The position numbers and the translations under genes were made by a program. The notes beneath the pieces were generated by a model. The model saw only the letters and a program-made list of their open reading frames with translations. It had not been told where the DNA came from and made no database searches. From assembly GCA_000402755.1 (NCBI GenBank), contig AQSD01000008.1, positions 1 to 45,015 on the forward strand: 45,015 nt of DNA, written 5' to 3'. The stretch is from Fidelibacterota bacterium SCGC AAA160-B08 (GTDB lineage: Bacteria; Fidelibacterota; Marinisomatia; Marinisomatales; Marinisomataceae). Shown piece by piece: positions 24,549-33,721 of this stretch. Position 1 is the first letter of the stretch. The number at the start of each line of letters is the position of its first letter.

Positions 24549-25265
24549 TTAGTTATCACCTAAACGATCAACTATCTTTTTAAAACTTTCATTCAATTCT
24601 ACAATCATCTTTTGAGTATAGGGATTATATTTCTGAATATCTTCAAATAACTCCCATGAGTCATTACATGTCTGATTCACGAGCTTGTGTAGCGCTTTAT
24701 AGCCGACTGTATCAATATTAGTCTGCTGTGTACCAAAATCATCTATTACTCTTCCTACTAAGTGAGTAAGTCCCTGTGATCGTGCTGCCATTATATCGTG
24801 CTCTTCCGCAGAAATCTCTTCAATTGTAATATTTTGACTCTCAAAATAAGCTTTCCAAAACTCATACCTATCATGTGTATCGCGTACTTTCTCCATAGTC
24901 ATCACAGAACCACGCTCTTGAAGAGAATCAGGTCCAAATAATGGGTGTGTAGCAATAATATCTATTTGCTCAGGGAGGTGTTCTAACATCATTTGCTTTG
25001 GATGAACCTTTACTGAGCACACATCAATTAATGTTTTTTTACCATTTATTTTTGTAGACAAATCTTTCATCAAACCTGAAAAATCTCTAATTGGAACTGC
25101 AATGAATATTGTATCATTTTTTAATACATCTTCAAGAGATATAGCATTCACGTCCGATTGATTCACAGGTTTAATATCAAATACATCCACCTCAAATCCC
25201 TTAACAAGTAATTGGTGAAGCATGTTTCCAAATCGTCCAAATCCAATAATACTAACTCTATTCAT
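24549..25265 (-). CDS. tyrA: Prephenate dehydrogenase (short form)
   Basis: This enzyme makes 4-hydroxyphenylpyruvate from prephenate in tyrosine synthesis. The 238 residues start with an NAD(P)-binding fold (SIIGFGRFGNMLHQLL), then the core IFIAVPIRDFSG, DVCSVKVHP and ATHPLFGPDS, whose His is the family's catalytic-region histidine. The protein lacks an ACT domain and is shorter than most TyrA proteins. It overlaps the truncated pheA by eight bases, forming a pheA-tyrA pair. An arogenate preference cannot be ruled out. Confidence 0.9.
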   Translation of the reverse strand: MNRVSIIGFGRFGNMLHQLLVKGFEVDVFDIKPVNQSDVNAISLEDVLKNDTIFIAVPIRDFSGLMKDLSTKINGKKTLIDVCSVKVHPKQMMLEHLPEQIDIIATHPLFGPDSLQERGSVMTMEKVRDTHDRYEFWKAYFESQNITIEEISAEEHDIMAARSQGLTHLVGRVIDDFGTQQTNIDTVGYKALHKLVNQTCNDSWELFEDIQKYNPYTQKMIVELNESFKKIVDRLGDN

Positions 25266-25760
25266 TATGGTTAATCCTTTCTACTGCTAAAAATAATGTT
25301 AAATTTTTCTTTAAATCATGGATATCATTCTCCAGAATATTTAATCCATATTTCTCTGCAGAATTTTTACTCGCAATTACTGCAACATGATCAGAAAACT
25401 TTCCTTGAGCTAGATCTTGTGCTGCCTTAGCAGTATCATCTTCTTCTACAAGCTTTTTTGACCAAAATTTTTCTGCTAAATAGTCTTTGCATTGCTTTAG
25501 AGCCTGTTCATGGGAGTGAATTTCTTCAATATCGCCCAGAGCGATATTATCTTTTGCTAATAAGTTTTGGCTAATCTCAACATAAAACATATCAATAATC
25601 TTGCATTGATTTTTTGCAAGCGCTTCAACGCTCTCAATAACAACACCTCCTTGCGCATTTTCCATCGCAAAAATTCCAATATCAATTGCTTCGGATGTTA
25701 AGCTATTTAATACATTCATTGAGCTTACCAAGTAATCTAATTCAAAATCTTTTATATCGG
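25258..25760 (-). pseudogene. pheA: Prephenate dehydratase, 5' end lost at an inverted joint
   Basis: From about residue FELDYLV onward the product is prephenate dehydratase: IDIGIFAMENAQGG and the C-terminal DHVAVIASKNSAEKYGLNIL with NLTLFLAVERI. The start of the domain (the GxxGSFS-type substrate segment) is missing. Upstream of about 25755 the same frame is only the antisense of aroC and gives meaningless residues. No ACT regulatory domain follows the catalytic domain, so feedback control by phenylalanine may be absent. The gene runs with tyrA (eight-base overlap). Confidence 0.85.
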
Positions 25761-25765
25761 AATCA
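25755..25765. other. Inverted joint between pheA (-) and aroC (+)
   Basis: Both genes lose their 5' ends here and point away from each other with no promoter or spacer between them. On the plus strand aroC homology starts at about 25762 (IIEGIPAG); on the minus strand pheA homology starts at about 25755. Bases around 25755-25765 could belong to either. Confidence 0.85.
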
Positions 25766-26862
25766 TTGAAGGTATACCAGCTGGCATGAATATTACAGAA
25801 GAGTATATTAAAAAAGATTTGATTAGAAGAATGCAAGGACATGGTAGGGGTGGTCGTATGAAGATTGAAAAAGATCATGCAGAAATATTTTCTGGAGTAC
25901 GTCATGCTATTACACTAGGATCGCCAATTTCTTTATTAATCAAGAATTTTGATTGGGTAAACTGGGAAGATAGAATGGCTATTGGAGAACCAAAAAAAGA
26001 ACATAGAAAAGTAACAATGCCTCGTCCTGGACATGCAGATTTAGCGGGAGTAATGAAGTATGATTTGGATGATATTAGAAATGTATTAGAACGTTCTTCT
26101 GCAAGAGAAACAGCGATGCGCGTAGCGGTTGGAGCTGTTTGTAGAAAATTGTTAGAAGAAGTAGGTATTACAGTAGGAAGTCGCGTATATCAAATTCATA
26201 ATATAATAGACACTACTATTGTTGATAATGATATGAATTTAAAAGAATTAAATGATACAGTAGATGCATCGCCCGTACGATGCCTTGATAAAGATTCAGA
26301 GAAAAAAATGATGAATGTTATTGATGAGGCTAGAAATAACGGAGATTCTGTTGGAGGTTCTTTTGAGGTTATTGCAAAGGGATTGCCGTATGGATTAGGA
26401 ACTTATATCAATGCGGATGGCAAGCTTCAAGCGAGAATTTCACAAGCAATGATGTCTGTAAATGCATTTAAAGGTGTAGAGCTAGGAGCAGGATTTGCTT
26501 CTTCAGCTGTATTTGGAAGTGAATTGCATGATGAAATCTTATACGAAGATGGTCAAATAACGCGTGCAAGCAATAATGCTGGAGGTATTGAAGGTGGAAT
26601 GAGTAATGCGCAGCCAATTCACGTAAAAGTGAGCATGAAGCCTATTTCAACGCTTATAAAGCCATTACGATCTATTGATCTAAATACTATGGAGCCAAAG
26701 TTAGCTCATAAAGAGAGAACAGACTCTTGTGCTGTACCGGCGGCATCCATTATTGGTGAAAGTATGCTGGCAATTGTGTTAGCTGATGCATTATTAGAAA
26801 AGTTTGGTGGAGATAATTTAACTCAACTTAAGAAACATATAAAAGCTAGTGGAAAATATTAA
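25762..26862 (+). pseudogene. aroC: Chorismate synthase, first ~20 codons lost
   Basis: This enzyme makes chorismate from EPSP using reduced FMN, the last shikimate step. Homology begins at IIEGIPAGMNITEEYIKKDL; the invariant N-terminal T.GESHG segment that should precede it is absent. The rest is intact: RRMQGHGRGGRMKIE, RPGHADLAGVMKYD, RSSARETAMRVAVGA and the C-terminal RTDSCAVPAASIIGE. An internal ATG at 25786 opens the frame but is not the natural start. aroK starts with GTG inside its last codons (14-base overlap). Confidence 0.92.
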
Positions 26863-27358
26863 GCAAATTTTCTTAATAGGAATGATGGGATCAGGAAAAT
26901 CTACTACAGGATCCATGTTGGCAGATAAGCTGAATTGGACATTTATAGATATAGATTCTGAATTAGAGAAAGATAGTGATCTTTCTATAAAAGATATGTT
27001 CAAAGACGGAGAAGATAAATTTCGTCTTTATGAGAAAGAAAAATTAAAGCAAATAGCATTGAAGGATCATATTGTTTGTGCTACAGGTGGGGGTATTGTA
27101 GTAGAAGATTCTAATTATGAAATTCTAGATCAATCTTTTTGTGTTTATTTAGATACATCACTTGATGTTCTTTATGAAAGAATTAAGCATGATAATAATA
27201 GACCTTTGTTGTCGATAGGAAATAAAAAAGATTTAATGAGAGATATTTTTAATGATAGAGAAAAAAGATACAAATCGCTATCTAAGCTCAACATAAGTAC
27301 AGACAATATAAATATTGATGATAGCTGTAAAATAATAATGGAACACATAAATGAATAA
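26849..27358 (+). CDS. aroK: Shikimate kinase
   Basis: This kinase phosphorylates shikimate with ATP. The 169-residue length is typical. Walker A is GMMGSGKSTTG at about 11-21; the DIDSELE motif binds shikimate, CATGGGIV is the central glycine motif, and NRPLL lies in the lid region. The start is a GTG overlapping the aroC end by 14 bases; its stop overlaps the aroB ATG by eight bases, so aroC-aroK-aroB are tightly coupled. Confidence 0.95.
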   Translation: MENIKQIFLIGMMGSGKSTTGSMLADKLNWTFIDIDSELEKDSDLSIKDMFKDGEDKFRLYEKEKLKQIALKDHIVCATGGGIVVEDSNYEILDQSFCVYLDTSLDVLYERIKHDNNRPLLSIGNKKDLMRDIFNDREKRYKSLSKLNISTDNINIDDSCKIIMEHINE

Positions 27359-28045
27359 AACAGTAAAAGTAGAGCTTGGAAAAGATAGCTATGATATTAT
27401 TTTCGATGACAACTTTGTGGAGTCTGCTATTGCTTTGATAGGAGTTTCTTCTAAGTGTATGTTTATCACTCAGGAGACAATCTATAGAGCATTTGAAGAT
27501 AAATTTTCCGTATTAAAATCTTTACCAAATGTAGAATTTCATTTTATCGGCCAAGGAGAAGAAGAAAAATCCATTGAGACAGTAATAGAAATTTGCGATA
27601 AAATGACAGGAATGCATTACGATCGATCTTCTACTATTTTTGCAGTAGGCGGTGGAGTAGTTGGTGATACAGCTGGTTTTGTAGCCTCTATTTTTATGCG
27701 AGGCATTAACTATATACAATACCCTACTACATTGCTGGCTATGATTGATTCTTCTATCGGAGGAAAGACTGGCATAAATCTAAAAAGTGGAAAGAATTTG
27801 ATAGGTAGAATACATCAACCAAAAGCAGTTGTTATTGATACATCTTTTTTAGCTACATTGCCTAAGCGAGAAGTTAATGCTTCGTTAGCTGAAGCAATTA
27901 AATATGGATTTATCTATGATAGAGATTTATTCGATTATATCGTAAAAAATATGTCAAATATTCTCAGCAACAGAACTCCTGAAATTCTTGAAAAAATTAT
28001 TGTACGATCCTGCGAGATTAAAAGTGAAGTAGTAAGTCAAGATGT
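27351..28045 (+). pseudogene. aroB: 3-dehydroquinate synthase, C-terminal third lost
   Basis: This NAD- and metal-dependent enzyme converts DAHP to 3-dehydroquinate. About 230 of the usual 350 residues are present, including the NAD-binding FAVGGGVVGDTAGFVAS, YPTTLLAMIDSSIGGKTGIN and SLAEAIKYG with the first metal-ligand Glu. Homology ends at EIKSEVVSQDV; the NFGHTxGHAIE segment with the two metal-ligand histidines is missing. The frame continues a few codons into unrelated DNA and stops at 28079. Truncation coincides with an inverted joint to an S9 peptidase gene, so the product as written would be inactive. Confidence 0.92.
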
Positions 28046-28055
28046 CAATGTCATA
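28040..28055. other. Inverted joint between aroB (+) and an S9 peptidase gene (-)
   Basis: aroB homology on the plus strand stops around 28043 and prolyl peptidase homology on the minus strand stops around 28045; both genes lose their 3' parts and run into each other. The joint contains the self-similar string GATGTCAATGTCAT, which may have been the microhomology. Confidence 0.8.
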
Positions 28056-28397
28056 TATATGATAAGTCCCGTAAGATGAATGTCTCCATATTTTAACATT
28101 ATTAGTTTTTAGTAATAGCTTTGTCTGATCTGAGCTGAAGGTTGAACTAAATTGATCTATTAGTTCAGAATCGATTGAAAAAGCTTTTGTAGTATCATCT
28201 GAAGCTACATTATACTTATAAAAATGCTTTCCATCTGAATCAGATTGAGAAAAATAATAAGCATCTTCTCCATTTATCCAATCAAATCTTCCAATCCCTG
28301 ATGAGCTAAAGGTTCCATTAAAGACGTCCTCTAATTCAATTGTTTTCTCTTGAGAAATACCCAGAGTTAACAGCAATATAAGTAATAAGAAATGCAT
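28045..28397 (-). pseudogene. N-terminal fragment of an S9 family (DPP IV-like) peptidase
   Basis: About 117 residues remain. A signal peptide (MHFLLLILLLTLGISQ) is followed by TIELEDVFNGTFSSSGIGRFDWINGEDAYYF and LLLKTNNVKIWRHSSYGTYHIYD, the start of a DPP IV-type N-terminal beta-propeller. The whole C-terminal alpha/beta-hydrolase domain with Ser-Asp-His is missing because the gene is cut at the inverted joint. Residues after HIYDI come from antisense aroB. In the reconstructed order it would precede aroC on the same strand. Confidence 0.75.
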
Positions 28398-28493
28398 GAA
28401 ACAATAATAGGGAGTTTTTTAAACAAAATCACTTAAATACTTTATGTTAAATAGTTTTGCTTTCACATCTATGCTTATATAAATTCCATCCTT

Positions 28494-30353
28494 ATGGGAA
28501 TTATTACAAACATGCGAAATCGAATGCAAATAGTGATGTGGACTATCTTAGTTCTCTTCGTTATAAGTATGGCTATTGGTGGCCTTGTAGGTGGAGCTAG
28601 CATTGGTGATATTTTTGGCCAACAAAACGGAAGTCATGTTGGATCATTGAATGGTAGACCAATTCTATATGAAAATTTTAATCGTTTAGTTAATGATGAA
28701 GTTACCAGGTTACAATCTCAATCTCCTCAAGATATAACTGATGAAGATAGAGAATACATTCGAGCAATAGTTTGGGAACGAATCATACAAGACTTATTAA
28801 TACAAGAACAAATTGAAAAGAATAATATTGCTATAAGTGATGAAGAAGTTCTCTATCAATTGAAAAATAATCCTCCTGCATTTTTAACAGGAAGTACTGC
28901 CTTTCAAACTGGTGGACAATTTGACTTAGAAAAATATATGGATGCAATCTTAAATCCAGGAGAATTGGATTGGCGTCCAATTGAAGAATTTATGCGTGAT
29001 GTTTATCTTCCAAACTATAAACTTCAGCAATTAGTAGTTAATAGTGCTTCTACTTCAGAGCAAGATATTATAGATAGCTATAGATCTCGATTTCTAAACT
29101 ATAAAATTGAAATACTACATATCACAGAAAAAGCTTTAGATGGCAATGATTTCTTTGATGGAATGATGTCAGGTCGACCTACTGACCAAGAATTAACTGA
29201 ATTGTATAATGAAAATATTGAAGACTATAAGCAGTCAGAAATGCGTTATATGAAATATATTAAGTGGCCTATAGTTTCTAGTGCTAATGATTCATTCCGC
29301 ACAAAACTTGAAGCTGAAAATCTAATGTATCGTATCAATCAGGGTGAAAACTTTGCTGATATAGCAAATATGTATACTGAAGATCCTAGCAATGGTATGG
29401 ACGTTAATTTGCCAAAAGGTGGAATGCTTGGATGGTTTGAGCAAGGTAAAATGGTATCAGAATTTGATAAAGCAGCTTTTGAAGCTGACTCAGGCGAATT
29501 AGTTGGTCCCGTATTAACAAATTTTGGTTATCATATTATTAAAGTGAATGACAAAAAAACACTAGAAGATGGAACAAAGCAAGTAAATGCTTCTCACATT
29601 CTTCTATCTATAGCTCCAGGGAAAGATACTGAGAGCGACTTAAGTGATACGGCTAGTATTTTTTCTTTAGATGCTAAAGAAGCTGGATTTGTTCAACTCG
29701 CAGATTCTTTAGGAATGGTTATTAATGATGCAAGCGGAGTACAAAAAGAATCAATCTTTATTCAGGACATTGGAGTAGCGAGAGATGCTGTAAGATTTGC
29801 ATTTAATAGTAATCCTGGCGATATATCTGATGTGGTAAGCAATGATAATTATGTCGTTATTTTCTATTTAGACTCTATAGTAAAAGAACAAACGATAGAT
29901 TTTGAAGAAGTTAAAGAAGAATTAAGTGCAGAGTATTTAGCAGAAACTCAAAAAAGAAATCTTAAAAATATTGCACAAAATATTTCAAAAGACTTGGAAA
30001 GTGAAACAACATTTTCTGACATAGCTAGCAATAATCCTAGCTTTGAATATATTGCAGAAGATAGTGGAAATTTAGTAGGAAGCTTTGAATCTATCGGAAA
30101 AAGCAACTATGTATCAGGCGCATTACTTAATGCTAATGTGAACGACGTGCTTGGTCCACTTCCAACGCTAAGAGGTCAAACATTTATTAAGGTATTAGAA
30201 ATAGATCAAGTGAATGAGTCAGATTTTGAAGAAAAGAAAGAGTCGTTAAAGTTCAGCTTAATTATTCAAAGACAAAACTTAATTTGGGGTCATTGGTTGC
30301 AAGCATTGCGTGATGAGTCTGAAATTGAAGATTATCGTTTTGACTTCTATTAA
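28494..30353 (+). CDS. PpiD/SurA-like membrane-anchored peptidyl-prolyl isomerase
   Basis: The 619-residue protein has an N-terminal membrane helix (about 13-34, MQIVMWTILVLFVISMAIGGL) after a short MRNRM segment, then a SurA-N-like chaperone domain. A parvulin (PPIC) domain at about 245-355 includes GENFADIANMYTEDPS and GGMLGWFEQGKM, ending in NFGYHIIKV. A second, partial parvulin-like segment begins with VNASHILLSI near 367. The layout matches PpiD/PrsA-type periplasmic folding factors. Its stop shares a TTAA with the convergent accA. Confidence 0.9.
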   Translation: MGIITNMRNRMQIVMWTILVLFVISMAIGGLVGGASIGDIFGQQNGSHVGSLNGRPILYENFNRLVNDEVTRLQSQSPQDITDEDREYIRAIVWERIIQDLLIQEQIEKNNIAISDEEVLYQLKNNPPAFLTGSTAFQTGGQFDLEKYMDAILNPGELDWRPIEEFMRDVYLPNYKLQQLVVNSASTSEQDIIDSYRSRFLNYKIEILHITEKALDGNDFFDGMMSGRPTDQELTELYNENIEDYKQSEMRYMKYIKWPIVSSANDSFRTKLEAENLMYRINQGENFADIANMYTEDPSNGMDVNLPKGGMLGWFEQGKMVSEFDKAAFEADSGELVGPVLTNFGYHIIKVNDKKTLEDGTKQVNASHILLSIAPGKDTESDLSDTASIFSLDAKEAGFVQLADSLGMVINDASGVQKESIFIQDIGVARDAVRFAFNSNPGDISDVVSNDNYVVIFYLDSIVKEQTIDFEEVKEELSAEYLAETQKRNLKNIAQNISKDLESETTFSDIASNNPSFEYIAEDSGNLVGSFESIGKSNYVSGALLNANVNDVLGPLPTLRGQTFIKVLEIDQVNESDFEEKKESLKFSLIIQRQNLIWGHWLQALRDESEIEDYRFDFY

Positions 30354-31294
30354 AACTCTCTAAAAACACCCAACTTATCATATCTAGCCACTCTAGAATC
30401 TAAATAAGTCATACTATCATCTTTTTCAAAAGAATCAATTTGATCAATAACAGCATTTTTTACAATCAAAAGTGTTTCATCAAAATGACGATGCGCTCCA
30501 CCTACTGGTTCATGAATGATCATATTGCAGATATCATGCTCCATGAGATCTTTAGGCCTGAGCTTTAAAGCTTCAGCTGCTTCTGGAGCTTTTGAAGAAT
30601 CTTTCCATAAAATTGAAGCGCAGCCTTCTGGACTAATTACTGAAAACCAGGTGTTTTCTAGCATTAACATTTTATCACATAAACCAATACCTAAAGCACC
30701 ACCACTAGCACCTTCTCCAATTACTACAGATAAAATTTGTGTATCTATAGAAGCCATTTCTATCAAATTGTTAGCAATAGCAAATCCTTGACCTCTCTCT
30801 TCTGCTGCAATACCTGGATCAGCTCCTGGAGTATCAATCAAAGTAACAATAGGTAAGTGAAATTTTTCTGCAATTTTCATTACACGTAAGGCTTTACGAT
30901 AACCCTCAGGTTTCATCATTCCAAAATTTCTATATAAATTTTCTTTTGTATTTCTGCCTTTTTGCTGTCCTATAATAGCAACTTTATGTTTTCCAATTGT
31001 GCCAATCCCCGCTACTACAGCATGATCATCGGCAAATGCCTTATCACCGTGAAGCTCAATAAAATCATCGCACCAAGCATCAATATAGTCTAAAGTATAG
31101 GGCCTGTTAGGATGTCTAGCGATTTGTACTGTTTCCCATGCACCTAATTGGGAAAAAATTTCTTTTTCTTTTTCATCTCTCTCTGCTTTTAATTGATTGA
31201 GCTTATCAGATTCAGAATCAATAGAAATTAAATTTTCAATGTCGTGATCTAAATCTTTTAAAGATTTTTCGAAAGTTAAATAATGTTTTTTCAT
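30350..31294 (-). CDS. accA: Acetyl-CoA carboxylase carboxyltransferase subunit alpha
   Basis: This subunit transfers carboxyl from biotin to acetyl-CoA to make malonyl-CoA for fatty acid synthesis. The 314-residue length is typical. Visible signatures are RHPNRPYTLDYIDAWCDDF, IGQQKGRNTKENLYRNFGMM, TLIDTPGADPGIAAEERGQ and VIGEGASGGALGIGLCD. The partner accD is not in the window. It follows the GT2 gene by one base and ends convergently with ppiD, with overlapping stop codons and no room for a terminator. Confidence 0.97.
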   Translation of the reverse strand: MKKHYLTFEKSLKDLDHDIENLISIDSESDKLNQLKAERDEKEKEIFSQLGAWETVQIARHPNRPYTLDYIDAWCDDFIELHGDKAFADDHAVVAGIGTIGKHKVAIIGQQKGRNTKENLYRNFGMMKPEGYRKALRVMKIAEKFHLPIVTLIDTPGADPGIAAEERGQGFAIANNLIEMASIDTQILSVVIGEGASGGALGIGLCDKMLMLENTWFSVISPEGCASILWKDSSKAPEAAEALKLRPKDLMEHDICNMIIHEPVGGAHRHFDETLLIVKNAVIDQIDSFEKDDSMTYLDSRVARYDKLGVFREF

Positions 31295-32005
31295 CTATTT
31301 TTTTAGTTTAAATAATCTCCAAAATCCAAATAGCCACACCTTTAAAACTGCTTCAATCATTACATTTTTACTCATTTTAGATTCGCCAATAGTGCGATCT
31401 GTAAATACTATTGGATGTTCAATTAATTTGCAAGCTTTTTGATGAGCTCGAAATGATGTTTCAATCTGGAAACAATAGCCTTGAGATGAACTTTCATTAA
31501 ATTTAATTAAGCGCAATGTTTCAGAATTCCATGCTTTGAAACCCGCAGTCAAATCTTTAACGGGCACTCCTGTAATTATTCTTGCATAAAGATTGGCAAA
31601 ATAACTGATATATAGTCTACTAATTGGCCAATTTATGACTCTTAATCCACCATGATACCTACTACCTATAACTAAGTCATATTCATCTAACAAACTAAAC
31701 ATAGAGGGAACTTCAATCGGATCATGTGATAAGTCAGCATCCATTTGAATAATTTTATCATATTTATTTTTTAAGGCCCAATTAAAACCATGTATATAGG
31801 CAGAACCTAATCCATTTTTCTCTGCTCGCTCTTGTATAAAGACATTATTACTATTATATTTTTTTACAATATGCGCTGTATTATCTGGAGAATTATCATC
31901 TACAATTAAAATATCTAGATCTATGTCTAGGCTTAAAAGCATATCAAGAATATTAATGATATTCTTTGATTCATTGTAGGTAGGAAGTATGACTAATCTT
32001 TTCAT
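31295..32005 (-). CDS. Dolichyl/polyprenyl-phosphate mannose synthase-like GT2 glycosyltransferase
   Basis: The 236-residue family 2 glycosyltransferase shows LPTYNESKNI, VDDNSPDNTAHIV, the metal-binding QMDADLSHDP, GSRYHGG and DLTAGFKAWN, all as in DPM1-type polyprenol-phosphate mannosyltransferases. It lacks C-terminal membrane helices, so it is a soluble or peripheral enzyme acting at the inner-membrane face. The acceptor glycan is unknown. It overlaps the DUF4837 gene by four bases and sits one base before accA. Confidence 0.92.
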   Translation of the reverse strand: MKRLVILPTYNESKNIINILDMLLSLDIDLDILIVDDNSPDNTAHIVKKYNSNNVFIQERAEKNGLGSAYIHGFNWALKNKYDKIIQMDADLSHDPIEVPSMFSLLDEYDLVIGSRYHGGLRVINWPISRLYISYFANLYARIITGVPVKDLTAGFKAWNSETLRLIKFNESSSQGYCFQIETSFRAHQKACKLIEHPIVFTDRTIGESKMSKNVMIEAVLKVWLFGFWRLFKLKK

Positions 32006-33021
32006 GATTTAGTCTCTAATGTTTTAGAGAATAATTCCATTTGTTTCATATAAAATGCTTTTCTTCCACCTGGATTGAACACCATATAAGTAACATAAAA
32101 TGTTTTATCGGATGCATAATCATAAAATAGATATCCTACGAATGGACCACCTTTTGCCTGATCAATAGACTCCCATAATCCAGATAACCTATAAGCTGCA
32201 TCATTTCGATAGTCTACCCAATCAATTGATAAAAATTCTTTATTATATTGTTGTGATTTGAAATATGTTTGAGGAAAGCTATCTCCTATATCAATCGCAT
32301 CTTCTTCAGAAAAATGATTTCCATCTTTCCATTGTATAGCCATCCATCTAAATGGCATTTCTTGGCCAATCCATACAAAATTTGAGTCTGGATTATTTCT
32401 GATCATCTCCCAACCCCAAGGTAGATTGATAGTCCATCCATAATCTGATAGCAATTGAGATTCTATATCTTCCTGTCGCTTAGATTCTAAAAAATACTGA
32501 GACTGTTTTTTATCAAAATTTTGATCAAATTCATTTTTAATTGAATTTCCATTCTTTAATAAATATTCTCTGATATCGCTTTCTTTAGCACCGCTTAATA
32601 TCATAAATAATTGATTTTTAGCAAATTGATCTCTGGACAAAACAATTGGATTATTTTCTAGTGTATTCTCAAATGCTTTTTTTCCTAATAAATTTCTAAC
32701 AAGCTTAGTTGCAGGATTCAGCTCATAGTCCCCAATAGAGGCAATAATTAAATTTGTCTGAGTTTTTAGAGCATCATAGCTACTCGGATCTGCAAACTTT
32801 ACATTATAAAATGGTTCTGGAGCTGGTGTTAGAAGTGTATCATTAAATACAATAGATAACAAACTTAGTATATCGTCTCTATCCTCTTTAGCAGCAAGAA
32901 CAACTAGATCATCATTTGCTCCGATTGCATCCTTTTTTATATCACAGCTAACAATTGCCATGCAAAAAATAAAAAGTGATAAATATTTAATTATTTTTTT
33001 CTTTTCTATTAGATAGTTCAT
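32002..33021 (-). CDS. DUF4837 family lipoprotein
   Basis: The 339-residue protein has an N-terminal hydrophobic stretch with lipobox AIVSC (Cys near residue 26). The following DDLVVLAAKED, PEPFYNVKFADP and TNLIIASIGD, and the C-terminal YRLSGLWESIDQAKGGPFVGY, match DUF4837, a family known from Bacteroidetes and related phyla without assigned function. It is coupled upstream (35-base overlap) to an unknown membrane protein and downstream to the GT2 gene by four bases. Confidence 0.85.
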   Translation of the reverse strand: MNYLIEKKKIIKYLSLFIFCMAIVSCDIKKDAIGANDDLVVLAAKEDRDDILSLLSIVFNDTLLTPAPEPFYNVKFADPSSYDALKTQTNLIIASIGDYELNPATKLVRNLLGKKAFENTLENNPIVLSRDQFAKNQLFMILSGAKESDIREYLLKNGNSIKNEFDQNFDKKQSQYFLESKRQEDIESQLLSDYGWTINLPWGWEMIRNNPDSNFVWIGQEMPFRWMAIQWKDGNHFSEEDAIDIGDSFPQTYFKSQQYNKEFLSIDWVDYRNDAAYRLSGLWESIDQAKGGPFVGYLFYDYASDKTFYVTYMVFNPGGRKAFYMKQMELFSKTLETKS

Positions 33022-33718
33022 ATAAAAATACCAATACTAAGGTTAATAATAGGAAAATAGCCATTGGCTCCCATGTTAAAAAGGGATACCTGATAAATCT
33101 TTCGCTTGCAGTCGTTGGTGGCTCTAGAGGTGTATTTTCGGTGCTTATATTAGCAGCGTATTGAATAGATGTAAAGCCGTGTGGATTATAATAACTAAAA
33201 AATAGCGCTTTCTTACCAAATTTTGAATAATTGCTATCTATACCCTGCATGAATGTTAATCCATTTTGATCACGAATTTTTTCTAACTTGATATCCCCTG
33301 CATCAGCAAGGAAATCTTTTGCAGCAAACGGTACTTGAAAACTAAATATTAGAGCATCTACATCAGTAGCAGACTCAAATAAGTATAAAAAATCTCTAGG
33401 ACCTGGATCTTTGATAAACTTCTCTAAAAATAAATAAATAGTATGATTACCACTTTGCTTTATTGTAGTCAAAGTATTGTCATTTATTTCTACGATTTTC
33501 TCAAATTCAGATTCATCGCTTGATATTGTATATAGCACAGAATCGATTCCGCTAGGTATTTGAAAGTCGTATTGTGAAACTGAGTCTGTATCAAATTTAT
33601 ACTCAATTGCTACTCCAGGATATGAAAACTCTGGATAGACAGTTACGGATAACGTGTCAATTACAGACTGTCCAAAAATTGATCCTGAAAACAGGATAGA
33701 AAATATTATTTTTTTCAT
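32987..33718 (-). CDS. Exported protein with C-terminal membrane anchor, function unknown
   Basis: The 243 residues start with a signal peptide (MKKIIFSILFSGSIFGQ), then about 190 mainly beta residues, and end with one membrane helix (about 213-234, WEPMAIFLLLTLVLVFLYEL) and a short basic tail. The layout suggests a periplasmic domain tethered to the inner membrane. I do not recognise a family. It overlaps the DUF4837 gene by 35 bases and lies three bases after the CPBP protease gene. Confidence 0.65.
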   Translation of the reverse strand: MKKIIFSILFSGSIFGQSVIDTLSVTVYPEFSYPGVAIEYKFDTDSVSQYDFQIPSGIDSVLYTISSDESEFEKIVEINDNTLTTIKQSGNHTIYLFLEKFIKDPGPRDFLYLFESATDVDALIFSFQVPFAAKDFLADAGDIKLEKIRDQNGLTFMQGIDSNYSKFGKKALFFSYYNPHGFTSIQYAANISTENTPLEPPTTASERFIRYPFLTWEPMAIFLLLTLVLVFLYELSNRKEKNN

Positions 33719-33721
33719 ATA

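Noticed and set aside
25766..25905. N-terminal ~50 residues of the open frame leading into pheA
   Set aside because: These residues are the antisense of aroC beyond the inverted joint, so they are not part of prephenate dehydratase.
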